Assembly (NCBI GenBank): GCA_003556325.1
Contig: PWRF01000120.1
Span: forward strand, 1 to 43,779
Origin: Bacteroidales bacterium
Lineage (GTDB): Bacteria > Bacteroidota > Bacteroidia > Bacteroidales > UBA7960
Direction: 5' to 3'
DNA: 43,779 nucleotides
The notes beneath the pieces were generated by a model, which saw only the letters and a list, made by a program, of their open reading frames with translations, was not told the origin of the DNA and made no database searches. A program made the translations under genes and the position numbers. Below are positions 28,118 to 38,474 of this stretch, one piece after another (positions within the stretch are counted from its first letter, which is position 1; the number at the start of each line of letters is the position of its first letter).

Positions 28118-30727
28118 TTACCGGAGATCTGCACCAATTACCGCCCATAGTTTTTCCTGTTTTACCTTTCCTCTTTCGTGGATCATTTCCACATGAATAA
28201 TATAAACGCCCACAGAGGCTTTTTCTCCCGTGTCGGTTGTGCCGTCCCATGTAATGGCTCCCGCGGTGGCGAGTAGCGTGCCCGGGGCTATGGTGCGCAC
28301 CAGTCGCCCCCGCCGGTCAAAAACCCGTATGTGCGCCACATAACCGGGTTCATCCAGCGAATAAGAGATGTTTAGCACATCCTTGTACCCGCTTCCGTCA
28401 GGCACAAAAACCCTGGGATAGACCTCCCAGTGGCGGGATGTTTGTTCCTGCGGGGATACATATTGGCTGTTTCGCCGCCCGGGTGTGCCATACCCCGCTG
28501 AAGCTGCGGCCGAATGCCACGACCAGGCCTTGTCTGAGGGCCTGTCGGGGTGCAGGCGCTCCAAAGCCACACCGCTGGGGTTGGCGATCAGGGGCAGGTG
28601 CATAGCCTCGTCGTATACAAGCTTGTCTATCATAAAAAGCCCTTTCGTCGCCACCACGATGACACCACCGGTATTGGTCATGCGCGGCATGCCGCTGAGT
28701 TCAGCAAAGATGTCGGGATGAGGCACACTGTAAAAGCGGGTCACTCCTGCTGTATCATTTGTCAACACGAGGTAGTCGCCGGGAAAGAACAAAAAGCTGT
28801 CTTCGCTGATATGCCGGACCGAGGTGATCTCGTTTTCGAGGGTGTCTGCAGATGCCAGGATCATCTCCTGGAGGTCAACGACCCTGTCGGAACGATTATA
28901 TATCTCCACGTACCGGGATCCGCCGGGGAACGTGTTGAATAGTATCTCGTTTATGACCACAGCTCCCCTCTGGGGCGACTCCGGGATGGCCACCCTTGCG
29001 TGGGTTCCTGCAATGGGGTTTCCGTCGAGGTCGCAAAGCGACTCTTTGGTGCTGACCTTATAGGTTTTCCCGGGTTCCAGGGGGTGTTCCAGGGCAATGT
29101 CGATTATAGTCAGATCGGGCGGAAAGGTTTTTACCGAAAGCGGACTTCCTATCTCTTTGTCAATCGTGTATTGTAAGGGGCAAGCCAGGGAGTCTTCATT
29201 CATAGGTTCTGAAAAGTGAAGCCGTATGGTGAGGGGGTCTGTCAGTCCTGCGCGTACCAACCTCGGGTTTGTCGTGTTCGGGTTTTCTCCGCGCACCGAG
29301 TTTGTTTCTCCGGGGGTGCCGCCCCTGGGGTCGCCGGATGCTTTCCAGTTTTCGGCACCCTGGCCGTAGTTATAGGGGTCAATTTTTTCCAGCGACCAGC
29401 CTCCGTTGGATTTGGCGTTGTCCCTGTACCAGCGGTCGCTGTAGTGTACGAAAGAAACGAGGCTGCCGTTGTCGTCCCAGAGAGAAAGAGAGGTGCCCCC
29501 AATGGTGAAAGCCGTGGCAGGCAGGCCCGGAACGGCCAGCACATTTCCGTAGGCCGTCATTTCAGGGTATGCTGTTTCTGTGGTCAGCACCAGGTAGCCC
29601 CCGGGTTCGATGAGGGCGTGGGGCAGGAGCCTTTGTGTGTCGCCGTGTTGCAGCACCCAGCCCTCCACGTCGACAGGCAGCTCCGTGGTATTGTACAGTT
29701 CGATCCAGTCGTGAGGAGGCAAGCTTACAGATGGCCTGCTGTTGGCCATGATTTCATTGAACACGACATCAAAGCGTTGTGGAACGTAGAGGGTAAAGGT
29801 GCCCGCAAAGGGCTCCATGGTCTGCCCGTCGAGGCTTTTCACGTTTGCTATGTGAATTGTATAAAGGCGGTTTTCCTCGAAAGCGGAGACGAACTGCAGT
29901 CTTACGATGTGAGGTTGAGCCGGGTCCTGGGCAGCGATAACAGGTTGTCCGATATCCGGGGAGGCCACATAGTTATCTGTGTTTGTCGCCGTCTCCGGGT
30001 CCAGCACGGTGGAAAAGTATACATCCAGCATGTGCGTTGATACTGCCTGAAGCCTGATCACCTCAGGGGGGTGTCCCGGCTGGATCTCCCCAACCCGGAA
30101 ATCATCAAAGTAGATCCGGCGGCTGTTGCTTACCGTATAGGTACATCTTACCCCGAACCACGACGTGGCCTGATGTGTGTTGTCGAAAACCTGCCCCTGG
30201 GGGAGCAGCAGCTCCCCGCCGTCAGGGTCCGCCAGAATACTCCAGTTGCCCGCCTCGTCCCTTATAACCCGCACTCTTAAGATGTTATTGGATCCATCTG
30301 CCAGGTTCATGGCCCCTGTCATGAGAAGAGTTGTTTCGGCACCGTCCTGGCGGAAAAAGAATATCCGCTTCATGTCGCCGCCGGTTTTTCCAATTTGCAG
30401 AAAATACCCATTCAGCGGCAGGGTAAGGTCAGCCTGGTCGCTTACCAGGTAAACACGTGCATGGTTGTTGTCGGAGGGTGTAAATGCCAGCCGCACCCAA
30501 AAATCCCATTGTGTGTTATGTAAAATGTGGCTTTGTGTGGAAAGCCACGACATGCCGGCTTCGTCATCAAACAGGCGTAACCTGCCGTCGTCAACAACAA
30601 ACTTATCATGATCACCCACCCAGGGAGGGTCGTCTGTGAAGTTTCCGTTGCTGAAATCATCCGCAAACTGGGCAAACGCTATGGAGGCGTAAGAAAAAAG
30701 GACTAAAAAACATAAAAAACGCATCAT
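28118..30727 (-). CDS. Secreted lamin-tail-domain protein with FlgD-like Ig C-terminal domain
   Basis: Signal peptide; VVFNEIMANSRPSVSLPPHDWIELYNTTELPVDVEGW (LTD), VVINEILFNTFPGGSRYVEIYNRS (second LTD), ITWDGTTDTGEKASVGVYIIHVE (FlgD-like). Confidence 0.88.
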   Translation of the reverse strand: MMRFLCFLVLFSYASIAFAQFADDFSNGNFTDDPPWVGDHDKFVVDDGRLRLFDDEAGMSWLSTQSHILHNTQWDFWVRLAFTPSDNNHARVYLVSDQADLTLPLNGYFLQIGKTGGDMKRIFFFRQDGAETTLLMTGAMNLADGSNNILRVRVIRDEAGNWSILADPDGGELLLPQGQVFDNTHQATSWFGVRCTYTVSNSRRIYFDDFRVGEIQPGHPPEVIRLQAVSTHMLDVYFSTVLDPETATNTDNYVASPDIGQPVIAAQDPAQPHIVRLQFVSAFEENRLYTIHIANVKSLDGQTMEPFAGTFTLYVPQRFDVVFNEIMANSRPSVSLPPHDWIELYNTTELPVDVEGWVLQHGDTQRLLPHALIEPGGYLVLTTETAYPEMTAYGNVLAVPGLPATAFTIGGTSLSLWDDNGSLVSFVHYSDRWYRDNAKSNGGWSLEKIDPYNYGQGAENWKASGDPRGGTPGETNSVRGENPNTTNPRLVRAGLTDPLTIRLHFSEPMNEDSLACPLQYTIDKEIGSPLSVKTFPPDLTIIDIALEHPLEPGKTYKVSTKESLCDLDGNPIAGTHARVAIPESPQRGAVVINEILFNTFPGGSRYVEIYNRSDRVVDLQEMILASADTLENEITSVRHISEDSFLFFPGDYLVLTNDTAGVTRFYSVPHPDIFAELSGMPRMTNTGGVIVVATKGLFMIDKLVYDEAMHLPLIANPSGVALERLHPDRPSDKAWSWHSAAASAGYGTPGRRNSQYVSPQEQTSRHWEVYPRVFVPDGSGYKDVLNISYSLDEPGYVAHIRVFDRRGRLVRTIAPGTLLATAGAITWDGTTDTGEKASVGVYIIHVEMIHERGKVKQEKLWAVIGADLR

Positions 30728-30822
30728 GCCATCATAATTTTAGACATAAAATTACAAAAACGCTTTTAAAACAGGTTCGTTTTTTTTGACGAAATTTGCT
30801 ACAGGTACAAAAAGCAAGTTGT

Positions 30823-31815
30823 ATGGTAGTAGCATTGATTGGCGCCACCGGTTTGGTGGGCGAGGTAATGATGCGTGTCCTGGAGGAGCGCAACTTTCCG
30901 GTTAAGGACTTTATCCCCTGTGCATCTGCCCGTTCAGCAGGGCGCGAGCTGATTTTCCGGGGCAGGGCCTACAGGGTGAGGACGGTGGCGGAGGGCCTGG
31001 CTGCCCGCCCGGATATAGCATTGTTTTCGGCCGGGTCGGCCATTTCGAAGGAATATGCACCGGCGTTTGCTGCGGAGGGCTGTGTGGTTATTGACAACTC
31101 TTCTGCCTGGCGCGGTGACCCGGCGGTGCCGCTCGTCGTGCCGGAGGTGAATCCGCATACAGTGACCGGGGAAACCCGTATCATCGCTAACCCCAATTGC
31201 AGCACCATCCAGATGGTGGTACCGCTGGCACCCCTTCACCGGGCTTATGGTATTCGCAGGCTCGTGATTGCCACCTATCAGTCGGTGACGGGCACCGGTG
31301 TAAATGCGGTGCAGCAGCTGCATGATGAACGTGCGGGAAAGCCGGGGGCAAAGGCATACCCGCATCCCATCGACCTGAACTGCTTCCCTCACGGCGGCGA
31401 TTTCCTGGATAACGGCTATACAGCAGAAGAAATGAAGCTGGTGAATGAGACCCGGAAGATCCTGGAGGCCGGCGACATACGCATCACCGCCACCGTGGTT
31501 CGCATCCCGGTGATCGGAGGCCATTCGGAGGCCGTCAACATAGAGTTTGAAAAAGATTTTTTACCGGAGGATGTGACCCGCCTGTTGAGGAACACCCCTG
31601 GTGTGGTGGTGCAGGACGACCCGGCGACAAACACCTACCCGATGCCACGCTTTGCCGAAGGCCGGGATGAAGTGTTCGTGGGCCGCATCCGGAGGGATAA
31701 CTCCGTACCCAGCGGCCTCGACATGTGGATCGTCGCCGATAATTTAAGGAAGGGGGCGGCTGTTAATGCTGTACAGATCGCGGAACTTACCAGGGAAGTA
31801 AGAAGTAAGAAGTAA
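30823..31815 (+). CDS. asd: Aspartate-semialdehyde dehydrogenase
   Basis: VALIGATGLVGEVMMRVLEER, NPNCSTIQMV, RIPVIGGHSEAVNIEF. Confidence 0.95.
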   Translation: MVVALIGATGLVGEVMMRVLEERNFPVKDFIPCASARSAGRELIFRGRAYRVRTVAEGLAARPDIALFSAGSAISKEYAPAFAAEGCVVIDNSSAWRGDPAVPLVVPEVNPHTVTGETRIIANPNCSTIQMVVPLAPLHRAYGIRRLVIATYQSVTGTGVNAVQQLHDERAGKPGAKAYPHPIDLNCFPHGGDFLDNGYTAEEMKLVNETRKILEAGDIRITATVVRIPVIGGHSEAVNIEFEKDFLPEDVTRLLRNTPGVVVQDDPATNTYPMPRFAEGRDEVFVGRIRRDNSVPSGLDMWIVADNLRKGAAVNAVQIAELTREVRSKK

Positions 31816-31901
31816 GCAGTAGGCAGCAAGATGGCTCGTGGCGCGTCCTGAAACAGGTTTGCTTTTTGTAACTTGCTTACTGCCTACTGCTTACTTCTTA
31901 C
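31795..31901. repeat. Inverted heptamer repeat (AGTAAGA/AGTAGGC) between convergent asd and glyS
   Basis: gtaagaagtaagcagtaggcag 31805-31826 is a perfect inverted copy of 31880-31901 (22 bp), with adjacent heptamers. Confidence 0.93.
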
Positions 31902-33416
31902 TGCTACTCTATCGCGCACAACATCAGCAATCCGCTCCGCCGGGATCCGCTCCTGCTTCATGCTATCCCGCTCCCTTATGGTGACGGTATCATCCTCCAG
32001 GGTCTGGTGGTCGATAGTGATGCAGTAGGGGGTGCCGATGGCGTCGTTTCTGCGGTAGCGGCGGCCGATGGCATCCTTGTCTTCGTACTGGCACATGAAG
32101 TCGTATTTGAGGCGGTCGAAGATCTCCCGCCCTTTTTCCGGCAGGCCGTCTTTTTTGACGAGCGGCAACACAGCCACCTTGGTTGGTGCCAGGGAGGGAG
32201 GGATGTTCATCACCACCCGTTCGCTGCCGTCTTCCAGCTTTTCCTCCCGGTATGCGTGGCTGACTACGGCCAGGAACATCCTGTCGAGGCCGATGGAGGT
32301 TTCCACCACGTAGGGCACATAGCTGTCGTTGGTGTCGGGGTCGAAATATTGCAGTTTCTTGCCGCTGAACTTCTGGTGTGCGCCCAGGTCGAAGTCGGTG
32401 CGCGAATGCACCCCTTCTATTTCCTTGAATCCAAAAGGAAACTCAAACTCTATGTCGACGGCTGCATTGGCGTAATGGGCCAGCTTTTCGTGTTTGTGGA
32501 TCCTGAAAAGGTGCTCCGGGATTCCCAGGGCAAGGTGCCACTGCATCCTTCGCTCCTTCCAGTACTCAAACCAGTCGGCTTCCTGCCCCGGCCTCACAAA
32601 ATACTGCATCTCCATCTGTTCAAATTCGCGCATTCGGAAGATAAACTGCCGCGCCACTATCTCGTTGCGGAAGGCTTTCCCGATCTGGGCAATGCCGAAA
32701 GGCAGTTTTTTCCGTCCGGTCTTCTGCACGTTCAGGTAGTTCACGAAGATTCCCTGGGCGGTTTCGGGACGCAAATAAATGGTCGACGCCGTTTCTCCCG
32801 TTGACCCCATCTGCGAGCTGAACATCAGGTTAAACTGCCTGACGTCGGTCCAGTTGCGGGAACCTGAAACCGGGCAGGCGATTTCAAGGTCTTCGATCAG
32901 CTTCCTGAGGTCACCGAGCTTGCCATCTTCCAGGGCCTTCACAAAGCGTGTGTTGATATCCGTGATTTTTTTCAGGTTCGCTTGCACCCGGGGGTTCGTT
33001 TCCCGGAACATCGCCTCATCGAAAGACTCCCCAAAGCGTTTAGCCGCCTTTTTCACCTCCTTGCTGATCTTTTCCTCCAGCTTGGCGATGTGGTCTTCTA
33101 TTAGTACGTCGGCGCGATAACGCTTTTTAGAATCTTTGTTGTCAATCAGCGGGTCGTTGAACGCATCCACGTGCCCGGAAGCTTTCCATACCGTCGGATG
33201 CATAAAGATGGCTGTGTCCAGCCCTACGATCTCTTCGTGGTGCTGAACCATCGACTTCCACCAGTAGTCTTTGATGTTGTTTTTGAGCTCCACGCCGTTC
33301 TGCCCGTAGTCGTAAACAGCACTCAGGCCATCATAGATCTCGCTCGACTGAAAAATAAAACCGTATTCCTTGCAGTGTGCAATGATTTTTTTGAAGGTAT
33401 CTTCGCCTTTGTTCAT
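31884..33416 (-). CDS. glyS: Glycyl-tRNA synthetase (homodimeric type)
   Basis: RPETAQGIFVNYLNVQKTGRKKLPFGIAQIGKAFRNEI, EMQYFV, ETSIGLDRM class II motifs. Confidence 0.95.
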   Translation of the reverse strand: MNKGEDTFKKIIAHCKEYGFIFQSSEIYDGLSAVYDYGQNGVELKNNIKDYWWKSMVQHHEEIVGLDTAIFMHPTVWKASGHVDAFNDPLIDNKDSKKRYRADVLIEDHIAKLEEKISKEVKKAAKRFGESFDEAMFRETNPRVQANLKKITDINTRFVKALEDGKLGDLRKLIEDLEIACPVSGSRNWTDVRQFNLMFSSQMGSTGETASTIYLRPETAQGIFVNYLNVQKTGRKKLPFGIAQIGKAFRNEIVARQFIFRMREFEQMEMQYFVRPGQEADWFEYWKERRMQWHLALGIPEHLFRIHKHEKLAHYANAAVDIEFEFPFGFKEIEGVHSRTDFDLGAHQKFSGKKLQYFDPDTNDSYVPYVVETSIGLDRMFLAVVSHAYREEKLEDGSERVVMNIPPSLAPTKVAVLPLVKKDGLPEKGREIFDRLKYDFMCQYEDKDAIGRRYRRNDAIGTPYCITIDHQTLEDDTVTIRERDSMKQERIPAERIADVVRDRVAVRSKQ

Positions 33417-33450
33417 GTTTTTTGTGATTTCATGTTTTTTTTGTTGTCAG

Positions 33451-33480
33451 GATGTCAAAACGTCGAAACGTCAAAAGGTC
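33451..33480. repeat. Octamer repeat GTCAAAAC-GTCGAAAC-GTCAAAAG-GTC
   Basis: Three 8-bp units in register. Confidence 0.8.
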
Positions 33481-33510
33481 TGGGCGTCCAGGATTTTTAG
33501 CCTTATTGCT

Positions 33511-33592
33511 TCGTGAACCTTGGTGCCCTGGTGTCTTGGTGGCAAGATAAATGCCGCTGAGTCTCAAAGGCACAAAGATTTCACTAAGCCAG
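33511..33592. repeat. Dispersed-type intergenic repeat with ~9-bp ACCAAGRCA-like units
   Basis: gaaccttggtgccctggtgtcttggtggcaagataaatgccgctgagtctcaaaggcacaaagatttcacta. Confidence 0.6.
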
Positions 33593-33720
33593 GTGTTCAT
33601 AGAATGGAAGTGTTAATCTACTGTGATTCAATCTGCACTAAAAGGTTAATTTGTTATGTTGCTTATAATAAACACATTGCAGTGTGTGTGCTTCTTCTGT
33701 TAAGATCCACTTAGGTCTTT

Positions 33721-34698
33721 TTAAACGGCCCGGGGCTGGATCTTGTTCGCCTGGCCCCACTTATTCTCATTCACAACCACTTTTACGCTTTGTGGAATGA
33801 TTTCGAACGTAAACGGGGAGTGCCCGAGGGATTCCCCGTCGGCTTCCAGCAAAATGGGTGTCTTGCAGTGCACGCTGATCTTTTTTCCCAGCATGGTTTC
33901 GACCTTGTGGTATTGTTTGATGGTGCCATCATAGAGACGGCGCACGTTGGCTATGATAGACCATTTGCTGAGGTCCTTGATCAGGGTCAGGTCAAAAAAT
34001 CCGTCGTTGGGGATGGCATCTGGCGCCTGCTGCATTCCTCCGCCGTTATATTGGCCGATGCCGACTCCGATGCTGAAATACAGGTTTTTCACCTCCTTGC
34101 CGTCAACGTTTAGGGAGGTGTTACAGGATCTGTACGAAAAAAGGGATCCCAGCAGGTGTTTAAAGTAGAGAAAGGGGTTTCCTTTGCCTCTTTTTTTGTC
34201 GGCGTTGGTCTTTTGTGCTACCAGCCCGTCGAAACCCAGTCCGGCCATGTTGACAAAATAGCGCCTGTCCTGCTGGTTGCTGTTGTAATAGCTGACGATG
34301 CCGGCATCCTGAAGCATGGTGTATTCTTTGCGCAGGACGCGTATGGCTTTTTCGTATTCCATCGGGATCCCAAAGGTGCGCACCCAGTCGTTGCCGGTGC
34401 CGACAGATATCATCCCGACGGTGATGTCGTGGGCCGCTACCTGTGTTTGTTTGAAGACCCCGTTGACAACCTCATTCATTGTGCCATCGCCACCCACGGC
34501 GAGGATCTTACGGAAGCCATCCGCAACATTGTCTGTTACCAGCTTAATGGCATGCCGGGGCCTTTCCGTGAATACAGCCTGATAGTCAAACCCATACCTT
34601 TCGAGCAACAGGGAGATCTTCCCCCAGTCTTTGCTCACCTTTCCAATGCCGGCATTGGGATTTACAATTACCAGCCATTCTTTTGCTTGCCTGGCCAT
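33721..34698 (-). CDS. Diacylglycerol/sphingosine kinase-like lipid kinase (YegS family)
   Basis: VNPNAGIGK, AVGGDGTMNEVVNGV, SVGTGNDWVR, GQYNGGGMQQAPDAIPNDGFFDL. Confidence 0.93.
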   Translation of the reverse strand: MARQAKEWLVIVNPNAGIGKVSKDWGKISLLLERYGFDYQAVFTERPRHAIKLVTDNVADGFRKILAVGGDGTMNEVVNGVFKQTQVAAHDITVGMISVGTGNDWVRTFGIPMEYEKAIRVLRKEYTMLQDAGIVSYYNSNQQDRRYFVNMAGLGFDGLVAQKTNADKKRGKGNPFLYFKHLLGSLFSYRSCNTSLNVDGKEVKNLYFSIGVGIGQYNGGGMQQAPDAIPNDGFFDLTLIKDLSKWSIIANVRRLYDGTIKQYHKVETMLGKKISVHCKTPILLEADGESLGHSPFTFEIIPQSVKVVVNENKWGQANKIQPRAV

Positions 34699-34943
34699 CA
34701 GCTATTTTTTTATCGAATGATTCGCCTGGAGCTTTGTTAGCGCAGATTTAACCGGGCCTCGCATCTCCTTTTCTTTTAAAAAAGACCCTTTAAGCAGCAG
34801 TTTGCTTGCCGGGATCTTTTTATTGCCGGGAGAAATCCTCTGCGACGTGCCCGATACAAAGGCATTAACTCTGCACCAGGATTAAGAAGGTGCAAAGGTA
34901 TAAAAAAATGGCTTTTGGCAGGACGGTTTTGGGATCAGGCCGT

Positions 34944-35237
34944 TCAGACCATCTCTTCGACGGGCCATTGAAAGGCCCTGATTCCCTGTTGGCTGGCTTT
35001 TTCTTCAATCGCCTTCACCCCGGCGAGCAGCTTTTTCGCTTTTTCTTCGTCTACCACCGAGAGGACGGCAGAGTTCATAGCCGGCCAGGTGTGTGTGCCC
35101 ATGTGGGGTTCACCGGTTTTCGTGCCCCGGCCCATCACATCTTCCCACTGCGTAAAACCCCGGGCTCCGGTTTTGTCAAGCAACTCCGCCACACGCTCTG
35201 TGAGTGCCTGGTTGTATACAATGAATATGGCTTTCAT
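34944..35237 (-). CDS. PII-like protein, last gene of the RND efflux operon
   Basis: 97 aa: MKAIFIVYNQALTERVAELLDKTGARGFTQWEDVMGRGTKTGEPHMGTHTWPAMNSAVLSVVDEEKAKKLLAGVKAIEEKASQQGIRAFQWPVEEMV; ferredoxin-like PII architecture. Confidence 0.7.
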   Translation of the reverse strand: MKAIFIVYNQALTERVAELLDKTGARGFTQWEDVMGRGTKTGEPHMGTHTWPAMNSAVLSVVDEEKAKKLLAGVKAIEEKASQQGIRAFQWPVEEMV

Positions 35238-35331
35238 TTGTTTGTTTATTTGGTAACTAGTTGTTATTGAGGCGCTTGTGTTCTCAGTAGAACAGCCAAC
35301 AGCCTTCTTAATCCCAACACCGTCGCGGTCA

Positions 35332-38300
35332 TCAGCTTCCATTCACCTGCCGGTGGACACGCTTCCGGTCCTTGTGCACCTTCCTGGCGCCAAACATCGT
35401 GTACACCACGGGGACAAACACAAGGGTAACCAGTGTGGAGAATGTCAGTCCGCCGATTACCGCTATCGCCATGGGCGCCCATATCTCAGATCCTTCTCCG
35501 GTAGCCATCACCATGGGGATCATGGCCAGCAGGGTAGTGAGGCTGGTCATGAGCACCGGCCGCAGACGCGACTTGCCGGCGGTGATCACCGACTGCACTA
35601 CGCTCATGCCTCTTGCGTACATCAGGTTGGTAAAGTCTATCAGTACGATGGAGTTCTTCACTACGATCCCCACCAGGATGATGCCCCCGATCATCGAAAT
35701 TACGCTGAGTTCCGTGCCTGTGATGAACAGTGCCAGTATCACTCCGGTGAAGGCAAAGGGCACCGCCAGCATGATGATGAAAGGCATCCGGAAGGATTCA
35801 AACTGGGCTGCCATTACCACATAGACCAGGAAGATGCTGAGGATAAGCAGCAGCCCCAGGTCGGCAAATGCCTCCTGCTGATCCTGGATCTGTCCTCCAA
35901 ACTCTACGAAGACGCCTTCCGGAAGATCCATTTCGTCCAGCTCCGCCCGTATGTCGGCAGTCACGTCGCCAAGCGATCGTTCGTGAAGCGAGCTGGATAC
36001 GGTAAGGTAGCGCACCCGGTTTTTCCTTTCGATGTTGGGCGGAGCGTGAAACTCCTGTACCTCGGCGAACTCTTTTATCCGCACCATTCTGCCCATGGGG
36101 TTTTGCACCGAGATGTTCTCGATGTGTTCAATGCTGTTGCGGAAGTCCTCCTGGTGCCTTACCACGACGTCGTACTCATATCCGTCTTCCCGGTACAGCG
36201 TGGCTGTCATACCTTCCACACGGTTGCGGATGGCTTGTGCCACGGTATTTGCGTTGAGGCCGAAGGCCGACATTTTCTCCTGGTCGGGGATGATTTGCAG
36301 CTCCGGACGTTCGGCGCCACGGCTTATGTTGATGTCGCGCACCCCGCGGATGTTTTCCATGCGCCGGGAAAGCTCCTCTGCCACAGAGTTGGTGGCGTCA
36401 AAGTCATCGCCAAAGATTTCCACTTCCACAGGGGCTCCCATGCCCATGCCGCCGCCACCTTCGGTGCTGACCGAATAGTTGACGATCTCGGGAAACTTGT
36501 CGAGCTCGCGCCGCAGCGATTCGGCAATCTGCCATACGCTGCGTTCACGCTCTGCCTGCGGCACCAGGCGCATGGTGAGGTCGATGGTGTGGCTGCCCTG
36601 GTCGCCGGCGAAAATCCCCATGCCGGCACCGGCACTCACACTATACAGGTCGATCTCCGGATACTGTTCGATGATGTCTTCAAGGGCCCGTGCCGTCCGC
36701 GTGGTCTCCTCGAGGCGCAGGCCTATGGGGAGTTCGATATCGGCATCGATCCGGTTCTGATCCGACTCCGGCATGAAGGCGGTGCCGATAAAGGGCATGA
36801 GTGCAAAGCTTCCGAAGAAGATGAGTACAGAGAGAATTACTATGAACACCCTCCTGCGAACAGCATAGGTGAGAATGCGTTCGTAGGTGTTATCTATGGC
36901 CTCCAGTGCGCCCACGATAGCGTTGGTGACCCGGGGGCCGAAGCCGCTGCTCCTGCCTCCGCCGGGCTTCATGAGTTTTGAGACAAGCATGGGGGTCAGC
37001 GAAAGGGCGGCAATCGTAGAGACAGACACCGTGATAGCCACAATGAATCCAAGCTGGCTGAAGAAAAGCCCCATCAGGCCGGAAATCATGGTGAGCGGCA
37101 GGAATACAGCCAAAACCGTTAACGTCGATGCCACCACGGCAAGGCCTACCTCGTTGGTGCCGTATACGGCGGCCTCCCTCGGAGAGGAGCCGCGCTCAAT
37201 GTGCCTGGTTGCATTTTCCAGCACCACAATGGCGTCGTCAACAACCATCCCCATGGCAATGGTCAGACTCGAAAGAGATATCAGGTTCAATGTGTTGCCG
37301 GTGAAAAACAGGAAGACAAAGGCCGCCACCAGCGATACGGGAATGGTAAGGATAATGATAAAGGTGGCACGCCATCGCCCGATAAAAAAGAGCACCACAA
37401 TGGTGACAAAGATGGCCGCAAAATAAAGGATGTTCACCAGGTTGTCGATGGAGTCGGTAATAAACTCCGACAGGTCTACAATGGTAAGAAGCTGCACATC
37501 AGGAGGCAGGTTTTGCTGTATCTCCGGGATCCTTGCGTTGATCTCCCTGGCGATCTCAACAGTGTTGGCACCCGACTGGCGCTGCACGATCAGGCGGAGG
37601 CCTTGCTCCTTGTTCAGCCTTTCCACGACAGTCAGCTCCCTCAGGGTGTCTTTCACTTCGGCAACGTCTTCCAGGTATACCGGCCGGCCTTCAAAAGTGC
37701 CCACTACCATGCCACGCATATGGCGGCTTTCCTCAAACTCTCCTACAAACCGAAGGGGGTAGTCTATTTGTCCCATCTTGATATTTCCGGAGGGCAGGTT
37801 GACGTTCTCGGTAGCGAGGGCAGTACCAATTTGCTCTACCGTCATGTTGAAGGCGTCGAGCTTTTGCGGGTCTACGTTAACCTGGATTTCCCTTATGGGT
37901 TCTCCGGTGACGACCACCGTACCTACTCCTTCGATGCGGCTCAGGGGGTTAACCACCTCGTCGTCGATGATCCTGGCCAGGGCGGGATAACTTTCTTCTG
38001 CTGTTGCCGCCATAACCAACACCGGGATCATCGCGGTGCTGAACTTAAAAATGGTTGGTTGCTCTATGTCTTCCGGAAGGATACGGGTGATACGGTCGAT
38101 CACGTCGCGGATCTCGTTGGTGGCCTCGTCAAGGTTGGTTCCGTATTCGAACTCCAGGAGGATTGTAGAGACGTCGTCGCGCGACACCGAAGAGATCTCC
38201 TTCAGGTCGGTGATCATGCTGAGGTTGTCTTCAAGGGGGCGGGTTACATTGGTTTCAATGTCCGATGCACTGGCTCCCGAATATACTGTAAACACACTGA

Positions 38301-38433
38301 TGATGGGCGGTTCAATTTCGGGGTACAGGTCGATGGGCAGGTTTCGCAGGCTGTACCCGCCGATAACCAATAGCGCCACAAACACCATCAGGGTGGTTAT
38401 AGGTCTTTTTACTGCAGAGCGATATAGTTTCAT
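35332..38433 (-). CDS. RND efflux transporter (AcrB/HAE-like inner membrane pump)
   Basis: 1033 aa; PITTLMVFVALLVIGGYSLRNLPIDLYPEIEPP, GMVVDDAIVVLEN, duplicated RND topology. Confidence 0.96.
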   Translation of the reverse strand: MKLYRSAVKRPITTLMVFVALLVIGGYSLRNLPIDLYPEIEPPIISVFTVYSGASASDIETNVTRPLEDNLSMITDLKEISSVSRDDVSTILLEFEYGTNLDEATNEIRDVIDRITRILPEDIEQPTIFKFSTAMIPVLVMAATAEESYPALARIIDDEVVNPLSRIEGVGTVVVTGEPIREIQVNVDPQKLDAFNMTVEQIGTALATENVNLPSGNIKMGQIDYPLRFVGEFEESRHMRGMVVGTFEGRPVYLEDVAEVKDTLRELTVVERLNKEQGLRLIVQRQSGANTVEIAREINARIPEIQQNLPPDVQLLTIVDLSEFITDSIDNLVNILYFAAIFVTIVVLFFIGRWRATFIIILTIPVSLVAAFVFLFFTGNTLNLISLSSLTIAMGMVVDDAIVVLENATRHIERGSSPREAAVYGTNEVGLAVVASTLTVLAVFLPLTMISGLMGLFFSQLGFIVAITVSVSTIAALSLTPMLVSKLMKPGGGRSSGFGPRVTNAIVGALEAIDNTYERILTYAVRRRVFIVILSVLIFFGSFALMPFIGTAFMPESDQNRIDADIELPIGLRLEETTRTARALEDIIEQYPEIDLYSVSAGAGMGIFAGDQGSHTIDLTMRLVPQAERERSVWQIAESLRRELDKFPEIVNYSVSTEGGGGMGMGAPVEVEIFGDDFDATNSVAEELSRRMENIRGVRDINISRGAERPELQIIPDQEKMSAFGLNANTVAQAIRNRVEGMTATLYREDGYEYDVVVRHQEDFRNSIEHIENISVQNPMGRMVRIKEFAEVQEFHAPPNIERKNRVRYLTVSSSLHERSLGDVTADIRAELDEMDLPEGVFVEFGGQIQDQQEAFADLGLLLILSIFLVYVVMAAQFESFRMPFIIMLAVPFAFTGVILALFITGTELSVISMIGGIILVGIVVKNSIVLIDFTNLMYARGMSVVQSVITAGKSRLRPVLMTSLTTLLAMIPMVMATGEGSEIWAPMAIAVIGGLTFSTLVTLVFVPVVYTMFGARKVHKDRKRVHRQVNGS

Positions 38434-38474
38434 GCGTTTATTCTTTTAGGAAATCGGCTCATTCCCTTAATTTG

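Noticed and set aside
35278-36981. 567-aa plus-strand ORF
   Set aside because: Entirely antisense to the clear RND pump; low-complexity His/Asp/Val-rich translation typical of the complementary frame in GC-rich coding DNA.
37201-38373. 390-aa plus-strand ORF
   Set aside because: Antisense to the RND pump; shadow ORF.
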